DNA from: CBDAQR01 sp965199055
GTDB taxonomy: Bacteria; Pseudomonadota; Gammaproteobacteria; Pseudomonadales; Halieaceae
Assembly: GCA_965199055.1 (NCBI GenBank)
Contig: CBDAQR010000007.1
Location: 1-40,939 of the forward strand
DNA length: 40,939 nt
Direction: 5' to 3'
Part shown: positions 25,658 through 32,817 of the stretch, piece after piece
Numbering within the stretch: the first letter of the stretch is position 1
Layout of the letters: the number at the start of each line of letters is the position of its first letter
Made by a program: the position numbers and the translations under genes
The notes under the pieces: model-generated
Databases searched by the model: none
What the model was told of the DNA's origin: nothing
The model's input: only the letters and a program-made list of their open reading frames with translations

Positions 25658-25752
25658 CAATGGCCACAAAGCCTCGCTAACGCGCCGCCACCGGACGCTT
25701 ACGATGTTGCCCCTTTTCTCTTTGTTTGGAAACGCACCAAGGCGCTAAGATT

Positions 25753-26319
25753 TTAGCGCTTCAATGTTCTGTAAACGGTTGGTCTTGAGACAGAGAACAC
25801 CTCGGCCAGATCGCTGATGGAGTATTCGCCGGTCGCATGCATGCGGGTTAGTTCGCGTTGTTGCTTCTCTGACAGCTTCGGCTGCTTGCCACGCAGCTTG
25901 CCTTTGGCACGAGCGATGGCCATACCTTCTCGGGTGCGCATTCGGATGAGGTCGACTTCGAACTCGGCGAAGGTGGCGAGGATGTTGAAGAACATCTTTC
26001 CCATTGGATCAGTGGGGTCATAGACCGACGCGCCAAGCGCCAGCTTCACGCCTTTCGCTTCCAGTTGATCAGCAATGGCGCGGGCATCCGGGACGGAGCG
26101 GGCAAAACGGTCGAGTTTTGGTACAACGAGCGTGTCGCCTTCTCTGACAGCGGCAATTGCTTGATCCAGCCCAGGGCGAGTGCGGTTCGTGCCCGTGAGG
26201 CCATGGTCGGTGTAGACGCGATCCGGGGCCACACCGAGTATTTCGAGGGCCTGCTTTTGTGCGGTGAGGTCCTGGCCGTCGGTAGAGCAGCGGGCGTATC
26301 CGATTTTTGTCGCAGTCAT
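25753..26319 (-). CDS. serine recombinase (Tn3-family resolvase)
   Basis: A 188-aa site-specific recombinase. The catalytic serine lies in IGYARCSTDGQDL, followed by VYTDHGLTGTNRTRPGLDQA, the arginine motif KLDRFARSVPDARAIADQL and the C-terminal helix-turn-helix ISDLAEVFSVSRPTVYRTL. The ATG at 26319 (MTATKIGYARC) is chosen; a longer reading crosses the divergent spacer. It stands divergent to the beginning of a Tn3-type transposase, the standard tnpR-tnpA arrangement, so it is the surviving resolvase of a Tn3-family transposon. It appears intact and could still act on res sites. Confidence 0.9.
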   Translation of the reverse strand: MTATKIGYARCSTDGQDLTAQKQALEILGVAPDRVYTDHGLTGTNRTRPGLDQAIAAVREGDTLVVPKLDRFARSVPDARAIADQLEAKGVKLALGASVYDPTDPMGKMFFNILATFAEFEVDLIRMRTREGMAIARAKGKLRGKQPKLSEKQQRELTRMHATGEYSISDLAEVFSVSRPTVYRTLKR

Positions 26320-26482
26320 GTGCAAAGTGTACGAATAAGGGGCCTCTTTTGCAATTTTAATTGTACCAGATATATGAGACATGAAAAGCAGCGGTTTCAC
26401 GAGGTGCGTATGTTCGTTTGCAACTGTCCGCTCAGCATCCGTCTTTCGGACACTGCTGCCAACCCTCATTCAGGCCGATACC
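26320..26482. promoter_or_regulatory. candidate res site and tnpR/tnpA promoter region
   Basis: This 163-bp spacer between divergent resolvase and Tn3 transposase fragment is where Tn3-family transposons carry their resolution site and both promoters. It is AT-rich near 26335-26375. Individual resolvase sites were not resolved by eye. Confidence 0.4.
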
Positions 26483-26750
26483 TTGCCACGACGACAGATT
26501 GTGTATGCCCGCCAACAGGCGGCACTGTTCGACTTGCCGACAGATCAGGAAATACTGCTTCGCAATTACACCTTGGCTGATGATGACATCGAGCACACCC
26601 AGTCTCGCCGCCGGGAGCACACCCGATTTGGGTTTACCCTTCAGCTCTGCACCTTTCGGTATCAAGAACATCTATTGCAGCCCGGCGAAATCATTCCACC
26701 CGAAGTCACAGACTTCCTGGTCGTGCAGCTTGGTTTGAACCCAGACGATC
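26483..26750 (+). pseudogene. Tn3-family transposase TnpA, N-terminal remnant
   Basis: From a TTG at 26483 the frame reads PRRQIVYARQQAALFDLPTD, then LLRNYTLADDDIEH, FGFTLQLCTFRYQEHLLQPG and EVTDFLVVQLGLNPDD, the typical first 90 residues (DUF4158) of Tn3-type transposases. It breaks off at about 26750, where an IS110-family gene lies in the opposite direction. Normal TnpA has nearly 1000 residues, so more than 90 percent is lost. Confidence 0.8.
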
Positions 26751-26899
26751 AACCGATTGAAGTCGGCAAGCTGGTTCAGAATGGTGAAGCGGCGTCGATG
26801 CTGCTTACCGGGGATCTGAAGCAGAACTTCGTGGCGGGATTTGGCAATATCGATCGCCACCAAAACAGATTCTGATTGTGTAATAATGGTGTCGGTCAT
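26745..26899 (-). pseudogene. IS110-family transposase, N-terminal remnant
   Basis: From the ATG at 26899 the minus strand encodes MTDTIITQSESVLVAIDIAK and SRHEVLLQIPGKQHRRRFTI, then NQLADFNRLIV, matching the start of the DEDD-type recombinase domain of IS110 elements. The frame continues into unrelated sequence from the Tn3 fragment after about 52 residues. The catalytic remainder and the C-terminal transposase_20 domain are missing. Confidence 0.75.
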
Positions 26900-26956
26900 A
26901 GTCGGTCTCCTCTTCAGTGTGGTTTGTCGCAAAACCACTGTACAGACCTTAGAACC

Positions 26957-27007
26957 GGCTATGATCACCTGCTGCGCTATATGAGGGCTGCGCAGGCAAT
27001 CATAGCC
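26957..27007. repeat. inverted repeat in the IS110 left-end region
   Basis: GGCTATGAT (26957-26965) and ATCATAGCC (26999-27007) form a perfect 9-bp stem. Inner bases (CACCTGCTGCG and CGCAGGC) extend it partly. It lies 58 bp upstream of the IS110 recombinase start, in the non-coding left end where IS110 elements encode their bridge RNA. Confidence 0.5.
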
Positions 27008-27079
27008 TCTGCCTTAACATCATTCCGAAAGTGTTATGGCAAAGAGTTTACCAGCTGAGCGATCCTAAAATGGGCAAAC

Positions 27080-27165
27080 GACAACAAGGTGGATTGGCAA
27101 TATATCGATCCAGAAAAACCTAAGCAGAACGCGTACATCGAAAGTTTCAATGGCAAGCTGCGTGC
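27080..27165 (+). pseudogene. IS3-family transposase OrfB, short internal remnant
   Basis: The plus strand encodes VDWQYIDPEKPKQNAYIESF then NGKLRA, the segment around the third catalytic residue (Glu) of IS3-family OrfB. Nothing of either end remains, and sulfotransferase remnant sequence starts within 20 bp. Confidence 0.75.
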
Positions 27166-27181
27166 ACTGTGCGGTACCGGA

Positions 27182-27660
27182 TCAAGGGGCGGTTTCGCCG
27201 GCCGCCGCTGGTGTGATCCGTTGCGGTTCCGGCGTGGGGTCTGGCACGCCGGTCACGGCGCGCAGGTTCTCGACCCCCCAGAGCGCCAGCGCAAAGTCGA
27301 TTTGCTCCCTCGGGACCGGGATGTGAACATGGCTGTCCCCGGACGGGCGCAGGCTCTCCACGGGGATGCCATCCTCGACGGTTTGCAACGACATCTGACG
27401 GAAATCCTCACCGAACCGGTCGAGCAGGTTGTTCGCCAGATCATGAGTCATGGGGCTGAGCGCACGGTTCCGGGCCTTGTCGACGACCAGATGCGCATAG
27501 GATTCCAAACGCTCCACCAGTTTCTGGTAATTGGGGATCGCCGCCCGGTCCAACCCTTGCAGGAAATCCAGCGTGAACTGGGACAAGGACACGTTCACGT
27601 CACCCACATCCTGCATGTCCGGCGTCCGCTCGGCCCCGATGATCCCGAAGAAATCGTCTA
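27182..27660 (-). pseudogene. sulfotransferase C-terminal remnant
   Basis: A GC-rich open frame (about 160 residues) ending at 27182. IDDFFGIIGAERTPDMQ leads into DVNVSLSQFTLDFLQGLDRA, which resembles the 'NESLS...' turn found late in the sulfotransferases of this plasmid, followed by a helical tail. The phosphosulfate-binding N-terminus is missing. Its right-hand limit near 27660 meets AT-rich sequence of different origin, so this is the broken end of another sulfotransferase gene at the edge of the IS cluster. Confidence 0.5.
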
Positions 27661-27873
27661 TGATACCACCGTTGGCGAAATATTCGTTTCTCCAAGTTCT
27701 TCCAAAATTTCGTTTGCCACAGATAGGAGTGGAAAGAACTCCGAGCGGGTCATGTCTTGAGCGGAAGGTGTGTCTCTTACAAAATCTGAATACTGTGAGA
27801 ACAACGGCAACTTACCTGCCGTGGAATTAATTTCCCGGACCGCATTTTCTGAAAAAACCTATAATTTCCGTAA
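27658..27873 (-). other. unassigned AT-rich open frame
   Basis: An open frame without a clear start reads EINSTAGKLPLFSQYSDFVR, then TRSEFFPLLSVANEILEELG and ends at 27658. It looks protein-like, but no family was recognised. An internal ATG at 27753 would give only 31 residues. It overlaps the end of the frameshifted sulfotransferase to its right. Confidence 0.3.
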
Positions 27874-28609
27874 CCTAATCTTCTGAATCTCCCGTCCAAT
27901 TTTGCAACAAATTCGCCATATCTTTCAATTGGGTGATCCCTTAAGCGCCTAAGCATCCTAAATGTGACTCCATTTATTGAGTCATTTTTTCTATTTTTAC
28001 CTGCCTTAGATTAACAGGACGGTCGACAAAATTGTTCAGAATCTCATATGGATAAAATGTATCGACACCCATTCTGATTAAATGCGCCTCACTAACATTG
28101 GAATTTTCACACCAGTTGCGCCAAGATATGTCCATCTCCTCAAACCATCCCGAATCGAGATAGTTGCGAAAAAATGTTCCAAATAAATTCATTGATTCTT
28201 CAACCTTCTTAAACTTGCGAAAAGTCTTAAACCACTGAAACCACGTACTTTCTAGTAAAGATGCTGGATCCCGCACAACTCCAAGAATTCGAATATCTTC
28301 GTCGCCAAACTCTTGAATTAGCTCTCTAAGCACCTCCTTATGTCGCCCAATTATTAGGAATGTTTCGGACGATAACAAAGTATCAAGATTTTCTGTTAAA
28401 TCTGATTTTTGCCCTAATTTCTTTGCATCTACCAATTCATCGTCTGAAAGCCATCCTACTGCGAATTTGTGAGCTATAGAATTTGCATAATCTTGGTTCT
28501 CTTGAACAGATATCCCAGCCTCTAGGAAAGCGTCTACATTTTGGCCCATTATGCTCTGAAGCGTAGTTGAGCCACATTTTGGGGCTCCAACATGTATATA
28601 CGCTGTCAT
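27777..28609 (-). pseudogene. AT-rich sulfotransferase gene with a frameshift
   Basis: From the ATG at 28609 the protein starts MTAYIHVGAPKCGSTTLQ, a clear phosphosulfate loop, and has the 3'-phosphate-binding stretch ILGVVRDPASLLESTWFQW. The first frame stops at 27974 just after a run of six T (27985-27990, A-run on the coding strand). Adding one base there lets the frame continue as KNDSINGVTFRMLRRLRDHP to 27777, giving 277 aa with the NxSI turn expected in this family. The gene is much richer in A and T than its surroundings, a sign of recent acquisition. The frameshift may be real or a homopolymer error. Confidence 0.65.
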
Positions 28610-28809
28610 TCGCGACTTCCCTGTTTCTGAGATGTCCTATTTTTCCAGACATCTACCTTTCTTTGCGTGCGATATGCACTTTCTAAACCAATCTTACCAG
28701 CAGGTAGCGTGTTCAATCAACGCGAGGAGAGACGACATGTCTCGCGTACGGCAACGCCGGTCGCAATGATTCCGCGCCTTCCCCAATCACCATGCCCAGA
28801 TTGCGTAAC

Positions 28810-29709
28810 TTACGTGCGATCATTGCATCCTTCCACCAATGAATCACGTATACTTCTCTGACCATCGGTGTAAAGTTCAAGCGATCCAAATATGGACTTG
28901 ATTTTTTCAACCTGCTTCGGACTGGCCGGCAGGAAGCTCAGTGCCGCCACAAGCCGGTTGTGTCGCGTCTGGAGCCGCTCTTGTATCAGACCCAGAATGG
29001 CCCCGCGCAGATTTGCTTGAAGGCGCTGAGCGTTCACCTGACGAATTATTTCGCACAGGTCATCCGAGATGGAAACATTCTTGTCGTCGACATCCTGTAG
29101 CATCGCGGCGGCTTCAGGGTCCATTCCAGAGACCGAAAGCAGGGCTTCTGTCCAGCCATCCTCGAACCGAGCTAAGGTCGTCTTGACAGCTCCGAAAGCT
29201 CGAGAAATCTTTTCCAGCAACAGCTCGTGTTGTGTAAGGCGTTGGACTCTTGGCAGGGTCGCATATTTTTCCAGACCAAAGGCGTAACCCGGCGTGGCGA
29301 GAAGCCCTTCCTTCCAAAGTGACTTCGTCCAGGCCTCTGGATCCCGTGCCATCATCAGCACATGGACATCGTAGTTGCGAGTGATCTCGCGGAATTTGGC
29401 CAGGGCGGAAGGTTCGAACCGTGCGAAATGATTGGATATACCTTCGCTGGAAAGTATCACAACGGGTGTTCGCTGCGCCCGCAAAGCGGCCCGCAACTCC
29501 GTGAAGTCCTGTTTAAGCAGACCGTTTACGACAAACTGATGCTTCGGCGCGAACTCGTTTTCGGACGGGGCCGGGTAACTGATCCCGCGATCTGCCAGAA
29601 ACGCCCGGTTCTTGTGGCACCAGAACTGAAGCGCAGTCGACCCAGTCTTGGGCAGCCCAACATGCAGAACCAAAGCCCTCTTTGACGATTTCACCATTAT
29701 TCTGTCCAT
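28810..29709 (-). CDS. sulfotransferase, last gene of the tandem array ('Y')
   Basis: A 299-aa protein with the phosphosulfate loop LHVGLPKTGSTALQ (residues 15-28), the ISSEGISNHFARFEPSALAK region and the 3'-phosphate-binding VLMMARDPEAWTKSLWKE. Its first about 60 residues are identical to those of the two genes upstream (29824 and 30850), while the rest differs completely after QFVV. The ATG at 29709 has AGGAG 10 nt upstream. It is the last gene of a long minus-strand run that begins with the rhamnose genes. It appears intact; the substrate is unknown. Confidence 0.88.
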   Translation of the reverse strand: MDRIMVKSSKRALVLHVGLPKTGSTALQFWCHKNRAFLADRGISYPAPSENEFAPKHQFVVNGLLKQDFTELRAALRAQRTPVVILSSEGISNHFARFEPSALAKFREITRNYDVHVLMMARDPEAWTKSLWKEGLLATPGYAFGLEKYATLPRVQRLTQHELLLEKISRAFGAVKTTLARFEDGWTEALLSVSGMDPEAAAMLQDVDDKNVSISDDLCEIIRQVNAQRLQANLRGAILGLIQERLQTRHNRLVAALSFLPASPKQVEKIKSIFGSLELYTDGQRSIRDSLVEGCNDRT

Positions 29710-29823
29710 CGCGTTGGAACTCCTATCAAGCGAGATGATTTCTCTGTGTAGCTCCGATTCCGGCCTCTGACCACCTGAACCGGTGCGCCGTCCGCCCTCG
29801 GGCGCCTGCTGTGCGGGCGTCGG

Positions 29824-30735
29824 TCATGTCGAGGTTTTCCTGCGCGCCTGGATGTCCAGGCTCAGTGCCAGACCCTTGTCCCGGATTTCTTCCTGACGAT
29901 CGGTTTCGGGCACGATCGATCTCAGGGCCTTCTCGACCATCCGCGCATGCAGACGCGTGCCATGGTCCCTGGCATAATCCATCAGGATATTGTGGTTGGT
30001 CTGGGACACCATCTGCAGCACGGCCAGCACGTGCTGGCGCTGCAAGGCTGGCAGGCCCAGACCGTTCACCTGTCGGATGACAGCGCACAAATCATCGGAA
30101 ATGGATTCGTTTTCCCGGCTGTCCTCCGCCGGAGCCGTCGCAGGATCGACCCCCAACAGATCCAGAAGCGGCGGCATCCAGCCATCTTCGAGATACGCAG
30201 CCCGCAGGTCGTCCGCCGCGAGGCGGGTTTTCAGATCCACCTGCAACGCATCATAATCGATAAGCCGCTGGATGCCGGTGTTCCGGGCATACACGTCACG
30301 GGTGTCCGCCACTGCCCCCGGATTCACAACCGACTGCTTCCAGATCGAAGTGATCCACTTTTGACGGTCACGCAACATCAGCAGGATCGTGACCCTGTAG
30401 TTTGCAAACAGGCTGCGAAACGCCTCCAGATGCTCTTGGGGGAACGTGTAAATATAGTTTCCGATGCCTTCCGTGGACAGGAACAGAGTGGTGTGTTCCT
30501 GCTCGGCAATGGCCGCCTCGACCGCGGAAAAGTCGCCGGTTCTCAGCGCCTTGACAACGAACTGGTGCTTCGGCGCGAACTCGTTTTCGGACGGGGCCGG
30601 GTAACTGATCCCGCGATCTGCCAGAAACGCCCGGTTCTTGTGGCACCAGAACTGAAGCGCAGTCGACCCAGTCTTGGGCAGCCCAACATGCAGAACCAAA
30701 GCCCTCTTTGACGATTTCACCATTATTCTGTCCAT
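29824..30735 (-). CDS. sulfotransferase, chimeric copy 2
   Basis: A 303-aa protein identical to the one at 30850-31761. Residues 1-about 61 are those of gene Y (28810), including its start MDRIMVKSSKRALV and the upstream spacer. The rest is that of gene X (31876): VKALRTGDFSAVEAAIAEQE, the IEGIG-like serine region LFLSTEGIGNY, the 3'-phosphate-binding TILLMLRDRQKWITSIWKQS and the NESISDDLC turn. It is therefore a fusion made by unequal crossover and remains fully open. Probably a working sulfotransferase with X specificity, expressed from the Y start signals. Confidence 0.88.
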   Translation of the reverse strand: MDRIMVKSSKRALVLHVGLPKTGSTALQFWCHKNRAFLADRGISYPAPSENEFAPKHQFVVKALRTGDFSAVEAAIAEQEHTTLFLSTEGIGNYIYTFPQEHLEAFRSLFANYRVTILLMLRDRQKWITSIWKQSVVNPGAVADTRDVYARNTGIQRLIDYDALQVDLKTRLAADDLRAAYLEDGWMPPLLDLLGVDPATAPAEDSRENESISDDLCAVIRQVNGLGLPALQRQHVLAVLQMVSQTNHNILMDYARDHGTRLHARMVEKALRSIVPETDRQEEIRDKGLALSLDIQARRKTST

Positions 30736-30849
30736 CGCGTTGGAACTCCTATCAAGCGAGATGATTTCTCTGTGTAGCTCCGATTCCGGCCTCTGACCAC
30801 CTGAACCGGTGCGCCGTCCGCCCTCGGGCGCCTGCTGTGCGGGCGTCGG

Positions 30850-31761
30850 TCATGTCGAGGTTTTCCTGCGCGCCTGGATGTCCAGGCTCAGTGCCAGACC
30901 CTTGTCCCGGATTTCTTCCTGACGATCGGTTTCGGGCACGATCGATCTCAGGGCCTTCTCGACCATCCGCGCATGCAGACGCGTGCCATGGTCCCTGGCA
31001 TAATCCATCAGGATATTGTGGTTGGTCTGGGACACCATCTGCAGCACGGCCAGCACGTGCTGGCGCTGCAAGGCTGGCAGGCCCAGACCGTTCACCTGTC
31101 GGATGACAGCGCACAAATCATCGGAAATGGATTCGTTTTCCCGGCTGTCCTCCGCCGGAGCCGTCGCAGGATCGACCCCCAACAGATCCAGAAGCGGCGG
31201 CATCCAGCCATCTTCGAGATACGCAGCCCGCAGGTCGTCCGCCGCGAGGCGGGTTTTCAGATCCACCTGCAACGCATCATAATCGATAAGCCGCTGGATG
31301 CCGGTGTTCCGGGCATACACGTCACGGGTGTCCGCCACTGCCCCCGGATTCACAACCGACTGCTTCCAGATCGAAGTGATCCACTTTTGACGGTCACGCA
31401 ACATCAGCAGGATCGTGACCCTGTAGTTTGCAAACAGGCTGCGAAACGCCTCCAGATGCTCTTGGGGGAACGTGTAAATATAGTTTCCGATGCCTTCCGT
31501 GGACAGGAACAGAGTGGTGTGTTCCTGCTCGGCAATGGCCGCCTCGACCGCGGAAAAGTCGCCGGTTCTCAGCGCCTTGACAACGAACTGGTGCTTCGGC
31601 GCGAACTCGTTTTCGGACGGGGCCGGGTAACTGATCCCGCGATCTGCCAGAAACGCCCGGTTCTTGTGGCACCAGAACTGAAGCGCAGTCGACCCAGTCT
31701 TGGGCAGCCCAACATGCAGAACCAAAGCCCTCTTTGACGATTTCACCATTATTCTGTCCAT
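30850..31761 (-). CDS. sulfotransferase, chimeric copy 1
   Basis: Identical in sequence to the gene at 29824-30735 (303 aa), with the same Y-type N-terminus joined to the X-type body at the end of the shared 128-bp tract. The start ATG at 31761 has its own AGGAG 10 nt upstream, carried in the repeated 114-bp spacer, so each copy keeps its own translation signal. The complete identity shows the duplication is very recent or is kept uniform by gene conversion. Confidence 0.88.
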   Translation of the reverse strand: MDRIMVKSSKRALVLHVGLPKTGSTALQFWCHKNRAFLADRGISYPAPSENEFAPKHQFVVKALRTGDFSAVEAAIAEQEHTTLFLSTEGIGNYIYTFPQEHLEAFRSLFANYRVTILLMLRDRQKWITSIWKQSVVNPGAVADTRDVYARNTGIQRLIDYDALQVDLKTRLAADDLRAAYLEDGWMPPLLDLLGVDPATAPAEDSRENESISDDLCAVIRQVNGLGLPALQRQHVLAVLQMVSQTNHNILMDYARDHGTRLHARMVEKALRSIVPETDRQEEIRDKGLALSLDIQARRKTST

Positions 31762-31875
31762 CGCGTTGGAACTCCTATCAAGCGAGATGATTTCTCTGTG
31801 TAGCTCCGATTCCGGCCTCTGACCACCTGAACCGGTGCGCCGTCCGCCCTCGGGCGCCTGCTGTGCGGGCGTCGG

Positions 31876-32790
31876 TCATGTCGAGGTTTTCCTGCGCGCC
31901 TGGATGTCCAGGCTCAGTGCCAGACCCTTGTCCCGGATTTCTTCCTGACGATCGGTTTCGGGCACGATCGATCTCAGGGCCTTCTCGACCATCCGCGCAT
32001 GCAGACGCGTGCCATGGTCCCTGGCATAATCCATCAGGATATTGTGGTTGGTCTGGGACACCATCTGCAGCACGGCCAGCACGTGCTGGCGCTGCAAGGC
32101 TGGCAGGCCCAGACCGTTCACCTGTCGGATGACAGCGCACAAATCATCGGAAATGGATTCGTTTTCCCGGCTGTCCTCCGCCGGAGCCGTCGCAGGATCG
32201 ACCCCCAACAGATCCAGAAGCGGCGGCATCCAGCCATCTTCGAGATACGCAGCCCGCAGGTCGTCCGCCGCGAGGCGGGTTTTCAGATCCACCTGCAACG
32301 CATCATAATCGATAAGCCGCTGGATGCCGGTGTTCCGGGCATACACGTCACGGGTGTCCGCCACTGCCCCCGGATTCACAACCGACTGCTTCCAGATCGA
32401 AGTGATCCACTTTTGACGGTCACGCAACATCAGCAGGATCGTGACCCTGTAGTTTGCAAACAGGCTGCGAAACGCCTCCAGATGCTCTTGGGGGAACGTG
32501 TAAATATAGTTTCCGATGCCTTCCGTGGACAGGAACAGAGTGGTGTGTTCCTGCTCGGCAATGGCCGCCTCGACCGCGGAAAAGTCGCCGGTTCTCAGCG
32601 CCTTGACAACGAACTGGTGCTTCGGCGCGAACTCGTTTTCGGACGGGGCCGGGTAACTGATCCCGCGATCTGCCAGAAACGCCCGGTTCTTGTGGCACCA
32701 GAACTGAAGCGCAGTCGACCCAGTCTTGGGCAGCCCAACATGCAGGATCAGGCTGCGTTTTGCCGTCGCTTTCTTCTTTTTCCGGGCCAT
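31876..32790 (-). CDS. sulfotransferase, original first gene of the array ('X')
   Basis: A 304-aa protein from the ATG at 32790 (MARKKKKATAKRSLILHVGL). A lysine-rich start precedes the phosphosulfate loop LHVGLPKTGSTALQ; the body is identical to the two chimeric copies. A TTG-started extension of seven residues is less likely. It begins 27 bp after the stop of the glycosyltransferase-sulfotransferase fusion, in the same direction, so it belongs to that transcription unit. It probably represents the donor of the amplified C-terminal part. Confidence 0.88.
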   Translation of the reverse strand: MARKKKKATAKRSLILHVGLPKTGSTALQFWCHKNRAFLADRGISYPAPSENEFAPKHQFVVKALRTGDFSAVEAAIAEQEHTTLFLSTEGIGNYIYTFPQEHLEAFRSLFANYRVTILLMLRDRQKWITSIWKQSVVNPGAVADTRDVYARNTGIQRLIDYDALQVDLKTRLAADDLRAAYLEDGWMPPLLDLLGVDPATAPAEDSRENESISDDLCAVIRQVNGLGLPALQRQHVLAVLQMVSQTNHNILMDYARDHGTRLHARMVEKALRSIVPETDRQEEIRDKGLALSLDIQARRKTST

Positions 32791-32817
32791 GATGTTCCCG
32801 CGCAGTCGCAATCGCCG

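Larger units (their letters stand above)
29540..32745. repeat. perfect tandem repeat, 1026-bp unit, 3.1 copies
   Basis: Units 29540-30565, 30566-31591 and 31592-32617 are followed by a 128-bp partial unit (32618-32745). Sequence compared at many points is identical with a constant offset of 1026, including non-coding spacers. Each unit runs from inside the 5' part of one sulfotransferase gene, through its start and spacer, to the corresponding point in the next gene. The 128-bp end segments encode the conserved loop region shared by the two outer genes, so they are the likely crossover sites. Confidence 0.95.

Noticed and set aside
29947..30711. 254-codon open frames antisense to the sulfotransferase copies (also 30973-31737 and 31999-32880)
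   Set aside because: They mirror identical repeat units and lie opposite complete sulfotransferase genes with good motifs.
29540..32745. CRISPR or VNTR-type array
   Set aside because: The unit is a 1026-bp gene-sized duplication without spacers, so it is neither.
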